From contig DIKJ01000244.1 of assembly GCA_002424525.1 (NCBI GenBank), positions 1 through 12,908 on the forward strand: DNA of 12,908 nt, given 5' to 3'. Position numbers and translations under genes: made by a program. Each line of letters opens with the position of its first letter. The stretch's first letter is position 1. Of this stretch, positions 8,532-12,908 are shown piece by piece. Origin of the DNA: Bacteroidales bacterium UBA5621 (GTDB lineage: Bacteria; Bacteroidota; Bacteroidia; Bacteroidales; VadinHA17). The notes beneath the pieces are model-generated. The model ran no database searches, was not told where the DNA came from, and saw nothing but the letters and a program-made list of their open reading frames with translations.

Positions 8532-8539
8532 CAAAGATA
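8532..8539 (-). promoter_or_regulatory. -7 box of a likely tyrS promoter
   Basis: Minus-strand TATCTTTG (8539-8532) is a perfect match to the Bacteroidota -7 consensus, 22 nt upstream of the tyrS ATG, giving a leader of roughly 15 nt. The -33 region would fall in the end of the upstream gene and shows no clear TTTG. tyrS may therefore be transcribed both alone and from upstream. Confidence 0.5.
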
Positions 8540-8549
8540 ACAAACAGGG

Positions 8550-9086
8550 TTATATTGCCACTCCGTCGGGTTTCTTTTTGAACCTGTCGAAACTGTGATT
8601 GAATGATCCTTCTCCTATTACAGGAAAAATGGCAGGAGCAATGTCGGCAATCGGGTTGTAGAATTTCGAACGCTCTATTTTATTATGCGGAAGGAACGGG
8701 TGTTTGGCATCAATGGCATTCAGGATCACAAAAATAACGCTCAGGATCAGGATTGTCTTGAAAAATCCGAATATAATTCCCAGAAGCCTGTTCAGAAATC
8801 CCAGCGAGATGGCGCATACGAAATTGTCGGCAATGACACCAACGAAATGGATGGCAATAACAATGATAAGGAAGGTAATGACAAATGCCGTGATCCCGAC
8901 ATACTGCCCGCTCATGTCAAACCAGTCATAGAGTTTCGCCGCAGTAAATGCTGAAAATTTTATGGCTCCCCAAATCCCGATAATAAGTGCGGCCAGTGAA
9001 GCCACCTCCTTGACAAGTCCGTCGGTGTATCCGCGAAGTAATCCAAAAACAAGGATTATGATGATAATAAAATCGATATAGTTCAT
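8550..9086 (-). CDS. CvpA family inner-membrane protein
   Basis: Small integral membrane protein of the CvpA/colicin V production family. The 178-residue product has four hydrophobic segments: about 4-19 (IDFIIIIILVFGLLRG), 26-44, 62-84 and 98-124. The family pattern of a GxxrG-like turn after the first span (GLLRGYTDGLVKEVASLAAL) is present, followed by GxWGAIKFS, and then FLNRLLGIIFGFFKT before the last span. The tail (about 127-178) is hydrophilic. The biochemical role of CvpA is not settled; E. coli cvpA is linked to colicin V export and envelope stress. It lies 41 nt after the rrf2 gene and 40 nt before tyrS. Confidence 0.85.
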   Translation of the reverse strand: MNYIDFIIIIILVFGLLRGYTDGLVKEVASLAALIIGIWGAIKFSAFTAAKLYDWFDMSGQYVGITAFVITFLIIVIAIHFVGVIADNFVCAISLGFLNRLLGIIFGFFKTILILSVIFVILNAIDAKHPFLPHNKIERSKFYNPIADIAPAIFPVIGEGSFNHSFDRFKKKPDGVAI

Positions 9087-9127
9087 CTTCTGAAGGATCA
9101 GGGCATGAAATTAGGAAATTATTATGA

Positions 9128-9544
9128 CTAAATCCTGCTTTTATGCTCCTTAATCAGATTTTCGAGCGTGAACGAATCAAAGTATTTCGTGATCTGGTCG
9201 TTCAGACCTTCCCAGAAAGACCTGACTCCACAGGTTTTTGAAAGTTTACAGTCATACCCGTGCTCCATGCAGTCCACAATAGTGATACCAGGCTCAAAGG
9301 CTTTGTAAATATCAAGGATTTTTATTTCTGATGGGGTGCGGGAAAGCCTGTACCCGCTCTTTCTGCCTCTGATATTGATTATCAGTCCAGCTGTTTTCAG
9401 TGAAGCGATGATATTGTCCAAATACTTAACAGAGATCCTCTGCCGCCTGGCGATATCCTTCTGAAAAACACCATTGCCGTTCTCGTCGAGAGCTATCTCG
9501 AGCATGGCACGGATCCCGTATCTTATTTTTGTGTTGAACCTCAA
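9128..9544 (-). CDS. Rrf2-family transcriptional regulator with three cysteines (IscR/NsrR-like)
   Basis: Dimeric winged-helix DNA-binding regulator. The 138-residue product has the family N-terminus (RFNTKIRYGIRAMLEIA). Its helix-turn-helix and wing are at about 27-66 (FQKDIARRQRISVKYLDNI, then GLIINIRGRKSGYRLSR). Cys92, Cys99 and Cys105 (C-x6-C-x5-C, in CMEHGYDCKLSKTC) lie where IscR and NsrR bind an Fe-S cluster, so a redox, iron or nitric-oxide signal is likely; thiol sensing is the alternative. The start is taken as TTG at 9544-9542. It is the only start keeping the conserved N-terminus, since an in-frame TGA stands two codons upstream and the next Met is residue 14. That TGA is the stop of the preceding YceI gene, so translation is probably coupled. 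TTG starts are uncommon here. The palindrome at 12113-12140 is a candidate target. Confidence 0.9.
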   Translation of the reverse strand: MRFNTKIRYGIRAMLEIALDENGNGVFQKDIARRQRISVKYLDNIIASLKTAGLIINIRGRKSGYRLSRTPSEIKILDIYKAFEPGITIVDCMEHGYDCKLSKTCGVRSFWEGLNDQITKYFDSFTLENLIKEHKSRI

Positions 9545-9547
9545 TCT

Positions 9548-10153
9548 TCAGGCAGTTACTGTTCCGGTATTTCTTATACAGAATCCAAATTTAACAATAA
9601 TTTCGTTCCTTACTTTCACGAGGCCGGACAATTTTACCGGTGGATCTATCTCAAGATCCGTAAGTTTTATTCTCAGTGTGCCGCTGAGAAGTCTGCTTTG
9701 GTTGTCATCCTTTTCAATATGACATAAAATATCATATTTATTTGTTACGCCTGCAACTGTAACAGATACACCCTTCAGAATATAGGAACCATCTGTATTG
9801 TGAACAGTACCAGGACTTTGAGGAACAGCTATTTCAAGATACGGGAATTCATCAGCTTTAAGCAGGGCCAGAAAATCCCTGTAAACAAACAGGCTGGTGC
9901 TTTTAAAGTCCTTCACGGGTACCCTTATCAGCGACACTGATGTGTCGCTACCGATTGAGGTTTTGCTTGCTCCCGGAACAGAGAGGCACCATTCATTAAT
10001 ATTATACTTGAAAAAGATCCTGTTTACGTTGGATTCGACAGTAATATCGATATAGCCTGCATCGCCGGGCTTTCCGGACTTTACACCGTCAGTGGGTACC
10101 ATGCCGGAAAGCAACGGTGCAAGAAGGATCAATATCAGCAGTTTCTTTTTCAT
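9548..10153 (-). CDS. Divergent YceI-like periplasmic protein (second copy)
   Basis: Predicted secreted lipocalin-like protein of the YceI family, whose characterised members bind isoprenoid lipids in a beta-barrel. The 201-residue product has a signal peptide (about 1-17, MKKKLLILILLAPLLSG). Family features include RVPVKDFKSTSLFVYRDF with LLKADEFPYLEI (about 77-108). Others are LKGVSVTVAGVTNKYDI (126-142) and LSGTLRIKLTDLEIDPP ending in a KVRNEIIVKFGF strand (156-191). The N-terminal segment lacks the HDW-type motif of the first YceI protein; INEW (52-55) stands in a similar place. It is 30 nt after the barrel gene. Its stop TGA is in frame with, and two codons before, the start of the rrf2 gene. 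It may bind a different ligand or dimerise with the first copy. Confidence 0.75.
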   Translation of the reverse strand: MKKKLLILILLAPLLSGMVPTDGVKSGKPGDAGYIDITVESNVNRIFFKYNINEWCLSVPGASKTSIGSDTSVSLIRVPVKDFKSTSLFVYRDFLALLKADEFPYLEIAVPQSPGTVHNTDGSYILKGVSVTVAGVTNKYDILCHIEKDDNQSRLLSGTLRIKLTDLEIDPPVKLSGLVKVRNEIIVKFGFCIRNTGTVTA

Positions 10154-10183
10154 TTGCTCACTCTCGTTACAGACTTGTAAAAT

Positions 10184-11413
10184 CTAGAATGATATTGCGG
10201 CTTCGACCATCACCCCGTTGAATCCTCCGGTCCCGCCATAAATATTAAAATTGTTGTAATTCTGATTTACGTATTCCGCCTTTACCAGGATGTTCGGTGT
10301 CAGGAACCATCCTCCCCCGGCCTGTATCCTGTCGACTGAACTACCTGTATCGTTTTTGACATAGTTATATCTGAATCCGCCGTAAAACTGTTCCTCCTTA
10401 CCGAAGCGAACAATGCCTTCACCGGCATATTGAGTGTATTTGAATTCCGCTCCGCCGAATGCAGGAGTCGCTGAAACTGTTTCGTAGGTTCCGAAAAGCT
10501 CCAGAAACCTGTACCGGGCCAGCAAATTTGCCATGATTGAATTATCCTTATCAGTAAAACCGGGGACCCATGTACCTGACATATGGTTCATTGCAGTATT
10601 GACATCGTTAGGACTGTTTGTGACGCGGTTCATGACCAGGTAGTAGCGCGATCCTGCCCTGTCACCGTTGTGCAGTGATCCAAAATGGTGATTTGCGGCG
10701 TGGTATCCCGACAGTGTTGCCCTTAATCTGAATTGGTCGGTGATCTGATTATCATACCCCGCTTTCCAGTAAAAAGCCAGCTCCTCATGTGCGTTATATG
10801 GTGTATATGTCTGGGTACCGGCACTGTAACCCACCAGTGTGGGTCTTAGTGTTCCTGTTGAGACAGCTCCCATCACCAGTATCCCCTTGCTGCGGAACAG
10901 GGCTTCAAAAGCCGGGGCAGTGGTAAAGGCATCAAGGATATAGTTACCAACGAACAGGTTGTTGATTACGTTTCCGTTATCAGAACGACGGAAATGCGCA
11001 TCACCGTAGTTGATTTCCATCACTCCCGCCTTGAAAGTCATGAAATCCATCAGTCTGTCAGTGAATTTTGATTTAATGAACGGGAGTCTGTCGATCAGAA
11101 GGTATCCGCCCTTGACCCAGGCCTCAACATGATGCCTTGAAGAGAGGTATGTTTCAAGGTTAACCTCAATTCCTTCTGCAAGGAGAGCTTTTACAACAAG
11201 GTTTGCTGTCGGAAGGTTAATGTTCGACCCGAGCGGGATAAGATCAACTTCGGCCTGATGTTTAAGTGACTGGAACTGCATGGCAAAATCTGCTCCTACC
11301 GACACCTTTGGTTTCTCCGGAATTTCATCGGTTGATACAGACACTTCAAATCCCTGACCGGAAGCACTTAAAATTAAAACACCCGATACCAACATCAATA
11401 TTAGTTTTTTCAT
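10184..11413 (-). CDS. Outer-membrane beta-barrel (porin-like) protein
   Basis: Predicted outer-membrane barrel. The 409-residue product has a signal peptide (about 1-19, MKKLILMLVSGVLILSASG). A short acidic linker (STDEIPEKPK) follows, then alternating hydrophobic/polar strands throughout. It ends in VMVEAAISF, a terminal-Phe strand of the kind recognised by the BAM machinery. Strand-like blocks recur, for example LETYLSSRHHVEAWVKGGYL, MTFKAGVMEINYGDAHFRR, and near the end QFYGGFRYNYVKND and GGWFLTPNILVKAEYVNQNY. I do not recognise a named subfamily; general porins and phosphate-selective porin-like proteins share this look, and the cargo is unknown. The two flanking YceI genes (74 nt upstream, 30 nt downstream) suggest a shared task, perhaps moving or sensing a small hydrophobic compound. 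That is inference. Confidence 0.75.
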   Translation of the reverse strand: MKKLILMLVSGVLILSASGQGFEVSVSTDEIPEKPKVSVGADFAMQFQSLKHQAEVDLIPLGSNINLPTANLVVKALLAEGIEVNLETYLSSRHHVEAWVKGGYLLIDRLPFIKSKFTDRLMDFMTFKAGVMEINYGDAHFRRSDNGNVINNLFVGNYILDAFTTAPAFEALFRSKGILVMGAVSTGTLRPTLVGYSAGTQTYTPYNAHEELAFYWKAGYDNQITDQFRLRATLSGYHAANHHFGSLHNGDRAGSRYYLVMNRVTNSPNDVNTAMNHMSGTWVPGFTDKDNSIMANLLARYRFLELFGTYETVSATPAFGGAEFKYTQYAGEGIVRFGKEEQFYGGFRYNYVKNDTGSSVDRIQAGGGWFLTPNILVKAEYVNQNYNNFNIYGGTGGFNGVMVEAAISF

Positions 11414-11487
11414 AAAAGATTTTTTTGATTGATTTATATTTATGACACATTTTATTCTGTTTCCTCAGATTATTTGCATATTGTTAA

Positions 11488-12072
11488 TTATGATTTACTT
11501 AAGAGCTTCAGCGAAAATGAGACTGATATATTGTCACCTGTTTTAAGGGTACCCAGAAGAGCTGTGGGAGGAGATATTTTAAAATCGCTCATTTTCAGAT
11601 CGACCGATCCTTCCACCCTTAAGCTGTTGTCATCGTTTACAAAGCCTGTGAATGGTATTTCAACAATCTTTGTTACTCCTGCAACAAGCAGGGTTCCTTT
11701 AAGGTTACCGCTGAAATTGCGGTTGTCGGATTTAATCTCCGTTCCCGATGAAAGGCTGAACTTAATTACGGGGAATTTTTCTGCTTTGAGTGCTTCGTGG
11801 GTTTTTCTGTCCATAAGGTTGCTGTTGCTTTTGATATCTGACGGTTTACAGCTGAAGATCACCTTATTAATGTTTTTCAGCCTTAATCCCTCTGTATCGA
11901 ATTCTGCTTCGCAGCTGCTTTTAACAACATTCATGTTCCAGTCGTGCAGGTTCGAAGTCCCGATGATCAGGATTTCGTTGCCCTCTTTTGATAATTCGTA
12001 ATATTTTCCATAGGAAGTCAATGCTGTAACCGCGATGGTCAGCATCAACACCCTGATAATTCTGTTTTTCAT
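11488..12072 (-). CDS. YceI family periplasmic protein (first copy)
   Basis: Predicted periplasmic lipocalin-like protein. The 194-residue product has a signal peptide (about 1-20, IIRVLMLTIAVTALTSYG) and the motif TSNLHDWNMNV near 39-49, which I associate with Bacteroidota YceI proteins. Further family blocks are LMDRKTHEALKAEKFPVIKF, FSGNLKGTLLVAGVTKIVEI, VEGSVDLKMSDFKISPP and a final NISVSFSLKLL strand. Length is normal for the family (about 170-200 with signal). YceI proteins bind polyprenyl or quinone-like lipids; the ligand here is unknown. It is the first gene of the minus-strand run and carries the promoter and 9-bp inverted repeat about 40-75 nt upstream. It is AT-richer than the genes to its left. 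Confidence 0.88.
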   Translation of the reverse strand: MKNRIIRVLMLTIAVTALTSYGKYYELSKEGNEILIIGTSNLHDWNMNVVKSSCEAEFDTEGLRLKNINKVIFSCKPSDIKSNSNLMDRKTHEALKAEKFPVIKFSLSSGTEIKSDNRNFSGNLKGTLLVAGVTKIVEIPFTGFVNDDNSLRVEGSVDLKMSDFKISPPTALLGTLKTGDNISVSFSLKLLSKS

Positions 12073-12112
12073 ACTTCTATTTAATTTTGTTCTCTTTTCT
12101 ATATAATTCTAT

Positions 12113-12140
12113 TCCTATATATCCTATCGTTTATATAGGA
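12113..12140. promoter_or_regulatory. Perfect 9-bp inverted repeat, candidate operator
   Basis: TCCTATATA (12113-12121) and TATATAGGA (12132-12140) are exact reverse complements with a 10-bp centre. The centre begins with another TCCTAT, so three half-site-like copies are present. On the minus strand it starts at the base after the -7 box and covers the expected transcription start, the classic position for a repressor site. Arm length and spacing suit a dimeric winged-helix protein such as the Rrf2 regulator of the same gene run. The pairing of site and protein is inference. Confidence 0.5.
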
Positions 12141-12170
12141 CAAAGATAAGCAATATTTGTTTAATTGAAA
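12141..12170 (-). promoter_or_regulatory. Putative promoter of the YceI-barrel-YceI-rrf2 run
   Basis: Minus-strand TATCTTTG (12148-12141) is a perfect Bacteroidota -7 box, with TTTC 18 nt upstream (12170-12167) as a weak -33 element. Transcription would start near 12134, inside the adjacent inverted repeat, leaving a leader of about 60 nt before the ATG at 12072. Confidence 0.6.
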
Positions 12171-12370
12171 TACTTATATATCATCTTATCATTTTGGCTG
12201 GTGCCGGCGATCCAAAATATTATAAATAGTGAAAAGACATAGTTTTGCGATCAATAATGATTTCATCTAAATCCTGATTGATACGATCAGGTTCATGGGT
12301 TCCCAATGGACCAGACAATGTTTTAATGATTTCTTAATATCCGGTTAATATGGCCTTAATATGAGTAGAC

Positions 12371-12378
12371 TATCATTG
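12371..12378 (+). promoter_or_regulatory. Possible -7 box of the coiled-coil gene
   Basis: TATCATTG differs from TATCTTTG at one base and lies about 30 nt before the ATG at 12409. No good -33 element is seen. An exact TAnnTTTG (TAGTTTTG, 12240-12247) further upstream is an alternative that would give a leader of about 155 nt. Confidence 0.3.
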
Positions 12379-12408
12379 CGGCTATAAATAATTAATTACT
12401 ACAAGAAA

Positions 12409-12908
12409 ATGGAAAATAATAAACAAAAAACTGTAATCTATGCTGGAGCAGTTGTTATTGCTCTGCTGCTAGTCGGAATGGTTATTACTTCAGTTTCAGT
12501 TTCAAAGGGTAAAAGGAATCTCAACAATGAAAAACAGGCTTCCGAAAGACTTTTATCTGAGAAGCTATCTGTTGAAAAGGAACTGGCCAGACAACAAACA
12601 GATTTCTCTGCTTTGAAGCAAAAAAGTGATGGTAATGTAAAATTACTTGCCGAAACTAACCTTAAGATTGCTGACAACGAGAAAAAGATCAATTCCCTTT
12701 CAGCTCAAAACAGAACATTGCATGCAACCCAAAAGGAGTTGGAGGAATTGAAAAAAACCAAAGATGTTCTTGAAAAGGAATCAGCTCAATTAAAATCTGA
12801 CTACGACAAATTAATGGCTCGAAACAAAGATCTTCAGAATTCATTATCTTCAATAGAATCGGAGAAGAAAAACCTTGCACTTCAGCTAGAAAACGAACAG
12901 AAAGCCAC
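12409..12908 (+). CDS. Single-pass membrane protein with long coiled coil, 3' end cut by window edge
   Basis: Function not recognised. Hand translation from the ATG at 12409 gives 166 complete codons with no stop before the edge, so the gene is partial. The N-terminus is short and polar (MENNKQKT). One membrane span follows at about 9-30 (VIYAGAVVIALLLVGMVITS) without a lipobox. From about residue 34 to the edge the chain is a continuous heptad-like coiled coil rich in Lys, Glu, Gln and Leu (for example KQASERLLSEKLSVEKELA and LEELKKTKDVLEKESAQLK). This suggests an inner-membrane anchor with a periplasmic or cytoplasmic stalk; a further domain may lie beyond the window. Candidates such as an OmpA-like or other envelope-spanning protein cannot be separated. 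The gene is AT-rich, with a sampled 60-base line at about one-third GC against about one-half in the efflux genes. Confidence 0.75.
   Translation, partial: MENNKQKTVIYAGAVVIALLLVGMVITSVSVSKGKRNLNNEKQASERLLSEKLSVEKELARQQTDFSALKQKSDGNVKLLAETNLKIADNEKKINSLSAQNRTLHATQKELEELKKTKDVLEKESAQLKSDYDKLMARNKDLQNSLSSIESEKKNLALQLENEQKA

Larger units (their letters stand above)
12073..12408. other. 336-base AT-rich divergent intergenic region
   Basis: No credible gene was found here. It holds the minus-strand promoter and palindrome of the YceI run (12113-12148) and one or two candidate plus-strand -7 boxes for the coiled-coil gene (12240-12247, 12371-12378). It also holds a small inverted repeat CCTGAT/ATCAGG (12273-12278 with 12286-12291). 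No tRNA-like or clear small-RNA structure was recognised. Confidence 0.6.

Noticed and set aside
9586..9593. Minus-strand TAAATTTG as a private promoter for rrf2
   Set aside because: It fits TAnnTTTG but lacks a -33 element and lies in coding sequence; the 3-nt gap and shared frame favour co-transcription.
11429..12001. Open frame of 190 codons on the plus strand opposite the first YceI gene
   Set aside because: The minus-strand YceI protein has a signal peptide and clear family motifs; the plus-strand frame has neither.
12273..12291. Short inverted repeat CCTGAT/ATCAGG with a 7-nt loop
   Set aside because: Arms of 6 bp without a following T-run are expected by chance in a region of this size; not called a terminator or operator.
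1..12908. CRISPR array, tRNA or rRNA genes, insertion sequence or prophage genes
   Set aside because: No regularly spaced repeats, no cloverleaf-like sequence, no transposase, integrase or terminal repeats were seen on reading both strands.

Overview
The window looks like a chromosomal segment of a member of the Bacteroidota, probably Bacteroidales-like; genus cannot be named from sequence alone. Pointers are the recurring -7 box of the form TAnnTTTG (TATCTTTG upstream of several genes), the near absence of Shine-Dalgarno sequences, and the gene families present (DUF3108 protein, TolC/adaptor pair, CvpA, YceI pairs, Lys32-type EF-P). Most genes are housekeeping or envelope genes of moderate GC; the right end, from the first YceI gene onward, is visibly AT-richer.

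Layout. The left edge holds most of a class II fructose-bisphosphate aldolase gene on the minus strand, cut by the window edge. Divergent from it is a plus-strand run at 1201-7213: TolC-family outer-membrane factor, membrane-fusion (HlyD/MacA-type) adaptor, tsaB (tRNA t6A synthesis), a DUF3108 envelope protein, elongation factor P and a GAF-SpoIIE (PP2C) phosphatase. Gaps are 8-34 nt, so this may be one transcript with an internal promoter ahead of efp. It meets head-on, with 3 nt between stop codons, a minus-strand run at 12072-7217: YceI protein, outer-membrane beta-barrel protein, second divergent YceI protein, Rrf2-family regulator with three cysteines, CvpA family protein, and tyrosyl-tRNA synthetase, which has its own likely promoter. 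A 336-base intergenic region separates this run from a divergent gene for a single-pass membrane coiled-coil protein that runs off the right edge.

How the genes fit together. The TolC and adaptor proteins would form two-thirds of a tripartite efflux pump whose inner-membrane transporter is not encoded here. tsaB, efp and tyrS all serve translation. The most distinctive unit is YceI / barrel / YceI / Rrf2 (12072-9128). It pairs periplasmic lipocalin-like proteins, a family known to bind isoprenoid lipids, with an outer-membrane barrel and a putative Fe-S or thiol-sensing regulator. A perfect 9-bp inverted repeat sits directly against the -7 box of its promoter and is a good candidate for the regulator's operator. 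I infer a redox- or NO-responsive envelope module; this is a hypothesis, and no wholly new system is demonstrated. No tRNA, rRNA, CRISPR array, insertion sequence or phage gene was seen.
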